A stretch of 64,000 nt of DNA, taken from the NCBI GenBank assembly GCA_951640195.1, contig OX621164.1, positions 1,779,098 to 1,843,097 of the forward strand, written 5' to 3'. Both the position numbers and the translations under genes were made by a program. This document shows positions 10,524 through 24,200 of this stretch, in pieces. Under the pieces are notes generated by a model that did no database searches, was not told the DNA's origin, and saw nothing but the letters and a program-made list of their open reading frames with translations. How positions within the stretch are numbered: position 1 is the first letter of the stretch; each line of letters begins with the position of its first letter. The DNA comes from Porpolomopsis calyptriformis. Taxonomy: Eukaryota; Basidiomycota; Agaricomycetes; Agaricales; Hygrophoraceae.

Positions 10524-12610
10524 TCATTCCCGATTGCCCAGCCACCATGCCCACCCCAACTTGCCCTGGTCTGTCCCTCTCCCTTTCCCTTTTCCTCGGC
10601 TACCACTACCACCGGTTTCGGTGGTCACGCTACCTTCGTCCTCAAGCCCTTCCTCGTTCATCTCTTCCTGCTCAGCGGCAGCAATCTGTCTTCTCAAATC
10701 TCCTTCACTGACAGTTCTCCTCCTCGCCCCCATAAATCTATCCCCTTCTAACGATATCCCACTGATCCGCCTCTTCCTCTCTCGTGGCATAATAGTGAAT
10801 CCAGGACTCATAGGAGACAGACCAATCTGGAAGCCAGCTCCAAGGGCAGAAACTTGCGAAAGTGGCCGGGAGTGGCCAGAAGGGGGTATAAGACCTCCGC
10901 CAAAGGATGGTGGGTGCAGGTTGGGGTGAGCATCAAACGTAGTCTGTGGACAGGTAGTAGACAGAGATCTAGATGGTTGATGGAGTGGCAGACGCGGTTG
11001 TGGTGTTGAGGATGTTGACGGTACTAAGCCCGGTCGTCGTAGCGCGCTCGGGAGGCCAAGGCCTAACACCAGGCCCATTGGCTCCGTCGACTTGGACAGC
11101 TTTGGTACGACAATGGTTGACTCCGACATTGTTCCTCTTCTCCGTTCCGTCGGGCTCCATATACCCTCATTCTCCACCGTTTCTCTTCTCTCCTCCTCTC
11201 TTCCACCCCCCAATGAATCATCGCCATCCTGTGACGCGACATTGATCTCTTCACGTTCCCCCAACGAGACCCGTTCCTCGTTGCTTTCGGCCCACGTTCC
11301 TACATTGATACCACCTTCTCCTGATTGAATGCTGACGACCCATACACCACCAAGGAGAATAATAATTCCCACAGTGACAAGAATAAGGTGGGTGACAGGA
11401 ATCAGGGTGAATTGATTAAAGTAAACCATTCCATTGATAATGGAAGACAAGTTGTAGAAACAGAACGCCACTGAATCGGATGACTAGTCAATGACAGTGA
11501 GGTTGTAAGTGAAGAAAGTGTTGAGACTCACACGGACAAACCAACGTCGGATCAGCTAATATCAAAGCCTTATGCATATACCATAATTGCAGTAATGCAA
11601 GTACTATAAGCCCGAGGATGAGCATCCATGGCTCCCAGCGTAAGAATTGATTCATCCCGCGCACGGTAAGTAAGAGAAGCTCCACGCCACTTTTGGCGAA
11701 GAGGAGGCACATCCCAGAGAGAATTCCAGAGAAGGACGAGTAAGAGATAGCGAGGAGCAGGCGTGTGCGACTCAGTCGGACCCTATCTACGTCCAGCAAG
11801 CCAGGGCCCTTAGAAAACAGCAGAGAGGGAGGTGGCGACGGTGATTTACGATCGAGAAGAGGAGTATGCTCCGTCGCGGCAGATTCGGCAGGGACGTCCG
11901 CTACATTTGTTGTGAACGAAGGGTGGTTTTCAGGCAGCGTGAGCGGGAGTGGGGATGGCGTGGAAAGTTTCCATCGAATTGAATACTCTATTGAGTGTAC
12001 CTGGATAAACGCCATAATTGCTCTGCCCATGCTTCAATTGGAGACAAGAACTTACGATCAAAAGGGCTAAAAGGAGTAAAACTCCGAGCAGCGAGAAGTA
12101 CGCTACGAATACAGGTCTTCTGAAGAGTTCGAGCAAATCCTCGAGTGAACGTGTGGGTTCGGGCACGATGCCGAAGAGGGCAATGAGTACGGCACCACCT
12201 GCAATTAACAATGTGCCCAAGATCATCCACGGAGAAAATACGTCATCCAGAATAAAGCGAGCAAAGAAGGCATTCCATAAGAGAGAGACTGCGCCAAGCG
12301 GGGCGAGTATCACAACAGGAAGAGACGCGATTTGGACAAGGGAGCCAAGGATGTTAGAGGAGATGAATACTGTGAAGCCGAGTAGCCATAGTCTTGTCGC
12401 ACAAATGCACCCCCGTAAGGCTGAATGTCTCTCACAAATGCAACGGAGGCACACTCACGGTCTGCGGTGTTCAACGCGTTGCTGGGACATTGGTAGACGT
12501 TGGTTGAGGACATGGCTCTTACGCTGGATGGTAAGACCTAGCGACTGTACAAAAGAGGCGAGGAGACCGATGGTAATGCCAAGTGGGATGGAAATATGTG
12601 TGCTGGGCAT
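10524..12610 (-). CDS. NIPA-type magnesium transporter (DUF803)
   Basis: Multi-pass membrane protein of the NIPA family, known magnesium transporters of the plasma membrane and early endosomes. From the ATG at 12610 the first helix is ISIPLGITIGLLASFVQSLGL, followed by a basic loop. After an intron come LWLLGFTVFISSNILGSLVQ, LAPLGAVSLLWNAFFARF and LGTLLIAGGAVLIALFGIVPEP, all characteristic of the family. A Ser/Pro-rich loop (about 11765-11950) follows, then LLLAISYSSFSGILSGMCLLFAKSGVELL, the paired helices to about 11540, and after another intron AFCFYNLSSIINGMVYF with the final helix VTHLILVTVGIIILLGGVWVV. About nine membrane spans in all. A 230-residue hydrophilic tail rich in Ser, Pro and Gly ends at 10524. 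An in-frame ATG at 12706 could add 32 residues. It is divergent from the RasGAP gene. Confidence 0.88.
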
Positions 12611-12890
12611 CAAGTGAGTGGTCAAGAGGGGTGTTCTCGTCCGAGTAGGAATGTAAGGTAGGGATTGTGGTTTCAGCAATTCATGCCTGTCAGCATAGCC
12701 TCCCACATAAGCTTATTAACCACCACTGATCGTCGCAGCCTTTTTCCACCCCCGGCGTGTGGTGGGCAATCTCACACTTTTGGTGGTCTCTGGAAGCCTC
12801 ATGTAGTGCTGACAGCACGCTGAAGCCATCATCGACTGAACATTTGATCAACCTTGTTTCGTTCTCTGAACGACGGCGCCTCTTGTCAAA

Positions 12891-15800
12891 ATGGCGGATA
12901 TTTGGGAACATCACTCTTCATCCCGACAAGCAGATCTTTCCGGAGAGTTTCTGGTTTACGTGGAAGTCTATATATCCATTACAGCGTCAGCCACTCTCCG
13001 TAGGGTGAGTCTCCACCTTGCTATGCTACGGAGTGAAACACACCAGCGCTTGTTCTATAGCCACGCAAGAAGACTGATAAGCGAGATTCGCTGAATCCCT
13101 CTGGATCGGCGGATGATACCAAGAAATTGAAAGGCAAGTCTCGGGATCCGTCCTCCATGTCTATCAATAGATTTTCATAAATTATCAGAGAAATCCAGCT
13201 GGATTAATCTTTCTCGATCTCAAAACGGTGCCGGACATTGGAGACCCGCAACCTGTACATTACGGGAAGAAGGCAAAAGGGGTCTGTTAAATATTTATGT
13301 CGACGTGAGCCTAACATTTCAAAGAGTTATCATCTTCACGCTAATCACTAGTATAGGACCGTTTCTATCAAACGGTCTTCGTCCACTTGTTGAAACACAC
13401 AGATATCCGTCATGCGGACAGCTCATTGTCTTTTCGGAAGTATTGTCTCAGCATCTATTGCGCTGCGTGTGTATCCTGTTTGTCGTATTCCAAATGATTG
13501 ATGGCACATCCCACAAACAGGGAACAACGATGGAGCCCCTCTCACACCGCCGAGCCTATCTATTTGCAATTTGCAAACACGGATGCCTGTAATGCGTGGC
13601 TTGCTATGTTAAGATCATACGCAATCCCCGAGATATACGGGAAGAGTCTTCCATCAGATCCTGGGTCCTACCGAATGTGGCGACAAATTGAGTTAACTCT
13701 TATCCAAGGGCGTAACTTAGGTTACCCCAAACCGCTCACGGAGTCTGCTGTAAACCCGAGTGTTGTCGGAAATAGCGAGCTTTATTCAGAACCGGAACTT
13801 GTCGACTTGGATGTGTCTTGCGAAGTTCATTTGAACAATATACTCTGCGGGCGGACGACCATCAAGAAAGGAATTGGCTCGCCCGACTGGCACGAAAACT
13901 TCACATTCTCAGAATTGCCGCCGTTCGAGACCCTGGAAGTGATTGTATGGAGGGAGAAGAAGCTTTTTAAACCTACGATCATGGGCTCCGTTCGCATTGC
14001 ACTTGGAAACTTCCGTCGAGGTGAAACAGTCGAAGGCTGGTTTCCTGTCCTTCAGAGTGGCCCTGTCGCCAGCGATGTCCAGGTTGGCGATATAAGAATG
14101 AAGCTTCGAGTTGACGAGTGCGCTTACCTTTAACTTCTCTGTACCTTCTTTCTCATCAAGGTATCCCAGGGAGATCATTTTGCCACATTCTGCCTACTCG
14201 AGCCTTCTTGATGTACGTGACCTGTCATGTATCCATCAGGATATCTAATCAATCTCCCGTACTATTTCAACATAGAAACTCAATACCCGTAACTTTCTAG
14301 ATTGGATAACCGATTTCGAAACCAAATTGCATCTGAAGACTGTATCAACGCAGTTGATGTCCCTTGCGGTGGCTAAGAACGTCCTCTTCGAACAAGTTTG
14401 TGAACTAGCCGATCGTGAAGTCGACGGCACACCCTCCTGTGAGTGTGTCTCAATTTGCTTGTCCGTTGTCATTGCACCCAAGCATATTCTAGCCCACAAT
14501 ACTTTATTTCGCGGTAACACCGTCTTGACAAAGATCATGGAGCTATCCATGTCATTTTATGGGAGGGAATTTCTGGAGGCCAGCGTAGGAAGTGTTCTCC
14601 GACGATTATGTGCCGAAAAAGTCGCCGTTGAAGTAGACCCTTTGCGAAGTGGCAAAGGATTGAAGGATATAGAACGGAATGTCGAGCAGCTCATCTACTG
14701 GTCTAGGGAGTTCTGGAAACAAATATACTCTGTCAGGACCGAATGTCCCCAGTACGTATATTTATTTACTAGTGGATTTCAGCTAAATTCAATTCATGAC
14801 TGTCACGTAGTGAAATGCGTAGACTTTTTGAAAAGGTTCGCACGTTGGTAGAACAGCGTTACCGCATCAAAGGTGACATCCATGATCAAAATCGAGAATT
14901 ACCGTGGCAGAGTGTTTCTGCTTTCTGCTTTCTTCGATTCATCGTTCCGGCTATCCTTCATCCGCATCTCTTTGGTCTTTGCGCAGGTGAGATAGACTTC
15001 CATCCACTAGTACTATCTAACGACGTGACTTAGGTCTTCCAAGTGTCGCTGTTCAGCGTAGTCTCACGCTTATTGCAAAAGTCATTCAAAGTCTAGCCAA
15101 TTTGAATGCGGTGAGAGTCGCACTATTTGCTCCATCTCACTGCGTCTTAACCCTCACCATCCAAGACTGTGCAAAAAGAGGAATTCATGCGTGGGGTGAA
15201 AGACTTTTTGCGGGAAAGCGTACCTGCCATGATTGATTATATTCTCGTGGTTTCCACTCCCACCTCCGACCCACACGGTCATCACACAGGGTTTGCTGAT
15301 AATAGGCACGATAGAGTGAACGTTATCAACTCTCTGCGTCAGCGAACGGCAAACATGCGCCCCTTAGATCGAGAGGCCATTCCCATTCTGCCGCACCTGC
15401 TTGATATCCCCCGGCACGTAGCAATCATTGCGTCCGCCGTAATACGCAATTCGAGAGATTTTCAGGCCAGAGATGATCAAAGCCTTGAGGATCTATGCAA
15501 CAAATGCTTCGAAATCGAAGGACAAGCCCTTCGTCGGGTTAGCCTATTGTCTGCTCGACTCTCCTCCGACCGTCAGCTACTGCCTGCGGGTAACAGCAAT
15601 GAATTCCACCCTTATGCGTTGGCACCAACTATTCCCGTTACAGGAAACGTGTGCAGAAGAGGATCTGAAAGGCGAACGGCCAACAGATGGTCTAGGTCGT
15701 CTGCTACCCCATCTTCAGATATGGATTCTCGACACCGCCCACTAATCTCAGGCGGGTCAACGCCTTCTAGCCCCATTTATCATGCCCCACCAGCTCGACT

Positions 15801-16050
15801 CAGACAGGGTTCGCAAATGGAAATCAGCACGGGACAGTTGTCTTCACCTCCAGAACTACCTGGCGGGGGGACGTGGTCGACAAGAGGAAACAGACACGTC
15901 CATTTAAAATCAACATCCACAGACGCAACCTCCCTTGTAGCGGGTAATGCCGCAGATGCCTTGCCTGAACCTCCTACAGCGGACGAAATGACAGAAGACG
16001 GTGCAAAAGCGAAGAAAGGGCTACTTCGGGGCATTTTGACTCGGCGCTGA
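12891..16050 (+). CDS. PH-C2-RasGAP domain GTPase-activating protein
   Basis: GTPase activator for a Ras/Rap-type GTPase, built like Bud2/CLA2 and the animal RASAL/SynGAP group. From MADIWEHHSSS the exons give a PH-like domain (SSWINLSRSQNGAGHWRP ... IYLQFANTDACNAWLAML, 13189-13620). A C2 domain follows (QIELTLIQGRNLGYP ... GSVRIALGNFRRGETVEGWF, to about 14110). The RasGAP domain has the arginine-finger region TLFRGNTVLTKIMELSM (14500-14550) and the signature WQSVSAFCFLRFIVPAILHP (14905-14970), continuing to LRQRTANMRP. The C-terminal 200 residues are Ser/Pro rich and end GILTRR. The second intron (13134-13188) uses a GC-AG donor (see findings). Without a comparison I cannot say whether the target is a Bud1-like or Ras GTPase; the architecture favours Bud2, a polarity regulator. 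The product is about 860 residues. It converges on alpha-adaptin with a 94-base gap. Confidence 0.88.
13134..13188 (+). other. GC-AG intron in the RasGAP gene
   Basis: Exon ...TTGAAAG is followed by GCAAGT and the next exon begins after ATTATCAG. Only this GC donor keeps the phase from KKLKG into the PH-domain start EKSSWINL. The nearby GT (at 13138) would shift the frame to a stop. Confidence 0.6.
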
Positions 16051-16144
16051 TTTTTCTAATCTTTATTATAGTTAGTAGAAGGTTTCAGGTACCACGTTTG
16101 TGTCCAAATGTATCATATAGTCTGAAGGATCATAATGAAAGGAA

Positions 16145-19100
16145 CTAAGTGAGATCAAATTTAAGCGGTTTTTGCACCAGACTTTCAACCTCCCTTGCAA
16201 CTTCCTCTGATGTACTCCGAACGGTCAGCCGACACAACTATCCAACAATATAAATAGACACCAGGAGTGACAGTCATTCTGAACATACCTTGGCTTCGAG
16301 ATTGGGTTCTAGTCGCAACAGGCATCCTACTTTGCCTTCGACCGACATGTGCAGAACGCCGGCAGCGACAAGATTAATGGGGTTCGGATCGATGTCTTCG
16401 AGGATATTGAGCCGATGACCAGTGACCACTTGACGGTGCTTCATAAGGTCAAGGTCCCCGGCGCCGTTCAGCTCAATGGGGAAAATACTCTGACGTTCTC
16501 GTGGAGGACCACCTATCAACTTCCACCTTTCAAAGAAGTCAGTTGGCCCAAGGTGGACGTGTTCAATGAACTTCGTGATCACGATGGGCAATCGAACCGC
16601 GATGGTTTGGTGCGAACCAGCCAAAAAAGATACACTTAGTATGGGAGGTGTCGAGAACGCCTTCTTGCATTCGACATGGAGGAGTTGTTGTGTTTGAGTT
16701 CGTGGTGAAATAGTGCTCGGTGGTATCTTGGCAAATGTGAACGATAAAGCCTCGGGATCGTTGACGTGTACGGTACTCGTAAATGATGTCAATGGGGCGG
16801 AAACCTTATTTCCCATATAGACAGCCAACTGTCCGAGATGGCCTTGGTATCTCGACTTTACGCCAATTTGGATCTGTATGTCTTCGAATAAAATCCCGTC
16901 ATTGCTGTACGTGAGCTTGTCAAACCAACGGTCAACATTGGCGCCCAGGGTGAGGCGGGGGGTCTTGCCAGCGGTTGAGAGAGCTATTGATGACGACCCT
17001 TGTTGTGAAGGAGTAGCACCAGGTGAAGCAGACATATCGAGCTCGGCAAGAGAGCTCAGGGTGTCCTGCAAATCAGTGTTGATCTTGTTAGCCGGTGACC
17101 CATTGGATTTCGTTTCTGGTCCGGATGTTTTTCGCCTTGTGGATTCCCTCTCGATGTTAGCATCCTTTCCACCATGGATCCAGGTTCTCTTGTCCTCTGT
17201 GTCTCCGTGTTTACGATTCAGCCTCCCTAGCAACGCGCTTACTCGAGGTGGGAATGGGGGCATCTCCTCGCAAATATTCTGGAGTAGCTCGTCATCGTCC
17301 GGGCGAGATGCTAACGTGTAAAATTCACAAGCACGTTGTTGGAGTTCCGCGTCAAGAACGTGACGATAGCGTTCAAAAATATTGAGAAGTTGGGGCTTGA
17401 TTTCAGGAAACACGTTCACCCATTTGATATAGGTTGAGAGGAGTAAAGATCGTGTGGCGGCGACGCAAAACTGAGATTTAGAGTGGAGGATTTGAAATTG
17501 CTCAATAGGGCTGTATCCTGGTTCGTTTGCGATTAAATGTCCGTATTCTCCGAGTATATATCCTGTAAATGTAGGTTGGTTGATCAGAAATCAAAGGCAC
17601 AATAAAGGTGCGTACCTCCTACTTTGACTAAACTTTCATGTGTGGCAGGCGCTTTCAGGTATTCGAAGGTGACTTTGGCGGCATACTCCTGTAAGTCTTC
17701 CGTGTTTGTAACGATTTGAACAACACGGTACCACACTTCGTCCCCAACGTGATCACCAGCAGCGCTTATGAGCTGCAAAATGGTGTCGACGTACCACTTG
17801 TAAGAGTTAGCGTACTTTTCCGTCAATATCGCAATCTTGAGAACCATTTCCTCTCGGAGAGCATAGTCTGCTACTTTCAAGTACCGCAAAAGCTCGCCAA
17901 CAATAAGTTCTGAGTTGTCCACATCGCACATGCTATAAAGAAGGTCAAGAGCTCGCCTTCGAACGGATATATCCTTGTCCCGAAGCGAGAGAATGATAGT
18001 GTCTTGGTGCTTTTTGACGGGTTCCAGAGACTCTGCCCGAGCAGCCAAGTGGGCCAACGTGTCTAGCCCAAGGTATCGAACATTAGTCTCTTTCGATGAA
18101 ATAAACCGAGCCAAGAGAAGTGCAGCTGTGCCAACTAGACGCGAGCTGCAGTCTAGGTGGATTGCGAGACTGATAGCCTCAAACAACACGGCATGCTGTG
18201 CATTGTTATGCTGAACATTTCGTGATGGTTCTGCACTATTGTTCATGATAGTTTGCAACACCTGATGCAATGCCGACCGGACAGTCGAATCGTCTGATAC
18301 AGCATTATGATTATGTCAAGCTCGACGAACATTTCACTGAAAAAATGGACAGGCAAACCTGAAGGTGGATAATATTGTAAAAGCCGGAGGAGTTTCACCT
18401 GGAGCCAAGGAGAAGGAACTTTATAGTACGCATAGGTTGCTGAGTATTCGTGATCTATGACTAGCTGTGATATTTTTAAATACGCCTGACAGCAATAATG
18501 TTGCGATACTTACTCGGTGCAAGCGATCCACAGCCTTTGTATAGCAGACAGCATAGGCATCAAGATTATCTTGTGCTAATGCCATAACTAAACTCGTCAC
18601 AGAGACAACCACGCCCTGGAGAAGGGCATTCAGGTTGAAAAGGAAGAACTTCTAGGTAGAAACTGACTAGATCATTGTCGTCCATAATTGATACGATTCG
18701 TAAAGCCCATTCCGAGGCGGGTATTACGTCAGGATGTTTACGATAAAGTCGGAGTAGCGTCAGTGCGGCCTTCTTCTTCACAAAACCTTGAGAAGTCCTG
18801 TTTGTTATGTCAGATAAGGCGGGGTAGTGCGAAGCAACACTCACGGAGAGATGAGCAAACGGTGAACATCCTCAGCCAATGCTTCTGCCATCTCGCTTCC
18901 CCCAACGTTGGCAATGGCGTGCAAAGCAAGACAGTTGTCAACCTCATTATTCCCATCCAAGTCCTTGCGTATGGAATTGACCACAAGACGAAGAAAGTCT
19001 GAATTTTCATGCATCAACAGAGTGACGGCCAGGTAACCCTTGATTATATCATTGAACGAGAGCACAAGTTCTGTGGGCGTAAATGCTTACTATCTGCTTC

Positions 19101-19500
19101 TCGCTATATTTCGTGCTGGAGATCAGATTTACGGCTTCCATGTGCCCTACGTCGATTTTATAACCCAGAATATATGTGAATATAATCTTTGCAACATATC
19201 TGACGGCTATCAAAAGAATATTCAAGAACTGTTTGGCGCGGACTCACTTCTTTTTCTGATAGCCGTCCAAGTTCCCGTCTGTAATATGCATTCAGACACC
19301 GAATCATGTTTACTACAGTTGAGACACCTTTGAATTTCTTCCTGATGTTTGCCATCTCCTTGTTGATTCTCTTCTCTTCCAGTTCGCGGACTCGCGCTCC
19401 GCGAATATCGGCAATGAACTATGGAAGGAAATTAGCAACATGAATTCTAAGATCGAAAGGTTACAAATACCTGCGTGAGCCCACGCATACTGGTCGCCAT
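16145..19500 (-). CDS. APL3: AP-2 adaptor complex subunit alpha (alpha-adaptin)
   Basis: Large subunit of the AP-2 clathrin adaptor, which binds PI(4,5)P2 and dileucine cargo at the plasma membrane. The first exon [10 protein letters not shown] joins [19 protein letters not shown] and [12 protein letters not shown], the standard alpha-adaptin start. Helical-repeat (trunk) exons follow, including the repeat blocks [36 protein letters not shown] and [21 protein letters not shown] hinge with Ser/Thr-rich sequence (about 16990-17160) leads to the C-terminal appendage: [20 protein letters not shown], the immunoglobulin-like sandwich, and the platform domain with [20 protein letters not shown]. The last exon ends [10 protein letters not shown] at a TAG at 16145. 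At least eight small introns; about 950 residues, the normal length. It lies downstream of DPH7 on the same strand, 123 bases from its stop. Confidence 0.94.
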
Positions 19501-19623
19501 TTTTGCGATTAGTGAGCAGCAAAGGACGGAACCAGTCTTATTTCGTTTCCACTGCTCGGTCACATCGCGCATCACGTGTTCATATATCATTCCTGTCTTT
19601 CAGTAGTGGATTGAAACAGTAGG

Positions 19624-21076
19624 TTATCCGGTCCACAAGTGCAATGCTTGATCGTAAAACGAACAGCTGCCTATTAATGTCAGGTCATCGTTGCCTTGGG
19701 CAAAAGACCAATCTACACCGTAGGCAAGAGAGTGGTGGGCATCGAAATGCTTCATCACCCGCCAACCACTCCGAGAATCTCCGAGAATCCCCCCAATATC
19801 GAAACGAAGAATTTTAAAGCCATCGTGCATACACGCTACAAGCAAATCACTCTTGCGGTTCTCGGAAGGATGCCATTTAACCCGCCAAGTCCCGCCATTG
19901 ACGTCAGCTTGGATGAGTGGTGTTTGAGGCTTCCGAATGTCGAAGAGGCGGAGGATGTTGTCGTAGCTATGAGAATATATGTGAATTAATTAAAAATGAG
20001 AGGAAGATGTTGACCTTCCAACGGCAATTAGATTTTCAACATGCGGGTGATTCTGTATGGCCGTTACTCCCGCACTAAAACTAACATTAAATGAGAGAGT
20101 AAGATTGGGCCCACGAGAAGGAAATACACACCATTTATTTACGAAGGTAGGCTGAGCAAATCCTTGACGGGTGTCCCAGCCTTTCATCGTTAGATCATCA
20201 CTACCTGCAAATCCATTAATGTTATAATGGCTATACTCGTATCGACTGACCAGAGTAGATTAAGTTAGTATCCCAGTAATTCCAAGCAGCTACCCAGGGC
20301 TCGTAATCGTGGGCAGCCCAAGAGTCAGTGATTGACAACCCTGTGTTAGTTGGACGTATGAGAGAGATGGACCCATTAGATAGCGAGACGATCAATGCGC
20401 CAAAGTCACTGAGGGGCCGAAGAACACAGAAACTCGGCTAGCAGTATATTCAGATTGGTTGGACGGCGTACGTAGTAGGGGATCGACGATTTGACCAGTC
20501 CAGAGACAGACACAACACGTCAGACGATGCACAAGTTATAGAATCCACACCATGCATCTGCATCTGCAGGATATCAATGAATCGACTCTTTGATGATAAA
20601 AGAACCAATAACCTCAGACTCTTTCCATTCATGTAAGGTCACTTTTCCGTCAGAGTCGGCTATTCCCAGGACAGCAGTTTCTGAAGTCGATCTATGGCAC
20701 CTGAGCAGCCTCAAGTCCCGGTTTAGATTAAGCTTCTGGAGCTGACTCACCATTTCATGTCCAGCACTGCAGGAAGAGAGATCTCTTGTACCTTTTCGCT
20801 GAAGGGGATAAGGACGGTTTCTAAGTTCTACTAACGGTTGAACAGGTATCTGACATACAAATCACTCTTGCTTTTTACACAAGATTTCGGCGTAATCCTG
20901 AACACCAGACACTTCCCCCGCCTGTGTTGCTTATGCGTTAGCGGTATGTCATTTGCGCTAGGGGCATCGATCGGATCGTCAAGCTTGTAAGTACCGCATA
21001 CGAAAATGTTTTGAGCATTCGGGTGGGGACAAAACTCAAGGGAGTCTGCAGGAAATTCGGTGTCGAATGGAATCAT
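19624..21076 (-). CDS. DPH7: diphthine methyltransferase DPH7 (WD40 protein)
   Basis: WD40-repeat methylesterase of diphthamide synthesis, which demethylates the intermediate on elongation factor 2 before final amidation; cytosolic. The N-terminus MIPFDTEFPADSLEFCPHP followed by NIFVCGTYKLDD is typical of the family. Middle exons are small and separated by introns of about 50 nt, and include LAVLGIADSDGK-like and ITCASSDVLCLSLDWSNR blades. The conserved C-terminal blades read SFSAGVTAIQNHPHVENLIA, YDNILRLFDIRKPQTP, GGTWRVKWHPSENR, LLVACMHDGFKILRFD and HSLAYGVDWS, and end ALHLWTG at a TAA at 19624. Length is about 380 residues. It is divergent from the DEAH helicase with 177 bases between starts. 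Confidence 0.87.
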
Positions 21077-21253
21077 CGGTCCTTACCTAATCATTTCCTG
21101 GCATCGAATGCTGATCGTCCAGCTTTCACGGGTTGGATAATTTCAGCGAGGGGCCAATCCGAAAGCTGTTCGATATCTAGAGGTGAGGCGACTTATGCGT
21201 TTCTGGGGTGCGCTGAGGTCCAATGCACTTTCTCAGGGCAGTTTTCTATTCTC

Positions 21254-24200
21254 ATGCGCCTGGCTCTTTCCCTACGACATAGGCATCGCCTCCTTATGCA
21301 ATTTAACCCCACAAAATCGACGCCAGCGTCACCGCCATCTCTTCTAACTCTGAAGAGATCATTCGCGCAGCAGGCCACTGCTAGAGTACATTATCCCCCT
21401 TCCGAACATTCCTCGGGGAATGCCAAGCATCCCAAACTAGGAGACACCCCCTTGACTTCGGCCGTTTCTTCTGCATCTTCTTTCACAAAAGATGGAACTC
21501 CTTCACTGCCAGAAATTTCTCAATTCATCATGCCATCCACGTCGAGCCATCCTCCACCTCGCACGCCCAAGAGTTTAATTCGTTCCCCACGCTCTCCCTC
21601 GTTAACGAACTCCTCTCCTCGTCCCTCGTGTAAAAAAAATAAAGGGAAGTCGGCTGCAGTTGCTGCTACTCACCATTTGGATATGCCTCCTCGAGATCAC
21701 GCTTTCGTTACTCACGAACACCAGAATAAATCCCGACACCTCCCACCAATCAAGCCTATTTATGAAGAGAACCCAAAGTCACCGCTTAGCAATTTCTGTT
21801 TGAATATTTTGGGACGGGCTCCAGAGTATCATAGCCTTCAGGGTTTTTATCCATCTAGCCCTCCCATGAAAGTATGGAGGTACATCGGTTCTCCCCTAGT
21901 GTTTCCCTCGAGTCCATTGACAATCCCCACACGTTTTCCAGAACGACGGTGATCATCGACACTGAACATTGTAGTATAGTCGGAATGGGAGACAGCGCCA
22001 ACAAAAAAGACTCGGAGAAACTCGCAGCTCTCTCGGCGGTATATCAGCTGCACGAATTGGGAATGGTATTCGCGATAACTATCATTTATTGTTCCTTTCA
22101 AACCGCTCTTTTTAGCTGGATGGCACTTCCAAATCCAATGTTACAGCCGGGTCTTCCTCAGCAGGAGCTCCCACCAAACCCCCAACTGAAGTCGGGCTCT
22201 CTGATGGCAGCACAGTGACCTATGAGCGCGCGCGTCAGTTTATGGATTATTATTGTCGACGTTTCGATTTTGGTCAACCAGACATAACCTTCGAAGAAGT
22301 ACGTGGAAAGCGAGGACCGAAATCCACCTGGGAAGCGGTCATGACTGTGGGCGAGCGTCGTATCGGCCTTGGGGCAGCCCCAACGAAAAAGGCCGCACAA
22401 ATGGCATGTTACCTTGATGTTACGGTTTACCTGGAGAGTTGCGATGCTCAGCTGTGGAAGACGTTTGTAGAGGCTGCGAAAAACGGAAAGGATTTGGGTT
22501 TGGCACCCAAGGTATTTTTCCAGATGAGCGACCAGCTGGAGGATGAAATTAGGGATCTATGTCACGATTTACGGAAAAGCTTTCTGTACGAGAACCGTTC
22601 GCCAAAAGGATCCGATATCCCCGAGCTCAGCCTTCCAACCCCCCTTCCTTTCTCTCTCGAACGACGACCATCAACAAATTTTCTGGGGGAAAAATCGCTT
22701 CGTTTATTGAAAAGCCGAAGGGAGGGTCTTACTGATCCGAATCTCGAGAAAATACGTCATACAACGATGAAACTTCCCGTGTATACTCGCGCTCAGGAAC
22801 TCTTGGCTCACATCCGAGACCATGATGTGACAATCTGCATGGCTACAACTGGCTCCGGCAAAACCACGCAAGTCCCCCAGCTCATCCTGGATGACTATAT
22901 TGAGCAAAACCAAGGTGCGCGTTGCAACATCGTGTGCACTCAACCTCGTCGTATTGCTGCGCTCAGTGTCGCGCATCGGGTTGCGAAAGAGAGGGGAGAG
23001 ACCGTAGGCAGGGGATCAATTGGATATCACGTGCGATTTGACTCCAAGCTGCCAGAGCAACATGGTTCGATTACCTTCTGCACCACTGGAGTATTTTTAA
23101 AGAGGATGCAGTCTGCTCTCAGCTCTGCCGGTCGCGGACATTCGTCGGGAAGGCTAGATGAAGTAACCCATGTGGTCGTCGATGAAGTCCACGAACGCGA
23201 TGTCGACACGGATTTGCTACTCGTTGTTCTAAAGCGTTGGATGGCTACTCGCAAAGCAAAGAAAAGGCCCCTCAAGATTATCTTAATGAGCGCTACCATT
23301 GATCCCACCCTTTTCCAAGAATACTTCCCTAATGACCATGGCGAGCCTGCGAGCGTGATAGAAATCCCAGGGCGGGCGTTTCCGGTCACAAAGCACTTTT
23401 TAGAAGATTTTGTATCGCAACTACCGTCTAACGAGACCAAGTGGGTATTTGCACAAGAATCGGTTGTCAAGTATCTTAGCAAAGAGATGGACATTGGTGA
23501 ACTGATGGATTTACGTCGGTCTGCCCGCATTCCAAACCTACCAGGACCAGAAATGGACAGAGAGCGAGATGGGGATCTCGAACTACCTTACCCCTTGATT
23601 GCTTTGACGATTTCTCATGTACTCCAACGAACTGATACAGGGCATGTCCTTGTATTTCTGCCCGGGTGGGAAGAGATCATGTCTGTCCAACGCTGCCTAC
23701 TCGAACCTCCTGGGTCACTTGGTCTCAAATTTGCGAATTCTAGATTGTACAACATTCACGTCTTGCATTCGTCTGTGCCGCTGGCTGAGCAACAAACCAT
23801 TTTTGAACCCCCTGCGCAAGGCGTTCGGCGCATCATTTTGTCGACGAACATCGCAGAGACGTCTGTTACGATCCCGGATGTGGTTTATGTTATTGATACT
23901 GGACGAGTTAAAGAGCAGCGTTACGATCCTGACCGACATATGTCATCCATCATTTCTGCGTGGATTGGATCCTCTAATCTGAACCAGCGGGCGGGTCGGG
24001 CGGGACGCCACAGGCCTGGTGAGTATTTTGGAATCCTAGGGGGGAAGCGAGCAAGCGAACTGCACCCATACCAAACGGTGGAGATGAAGCGCGTGGACCT
24101 GAGTAACGTCGTGATGCACGTCAAGGCACTCAATTTCCCCGGGATGACGGTAGAGGAAGTATTAGCGGCAACCATTGAACCCCCGTCCGCAACACGAATA

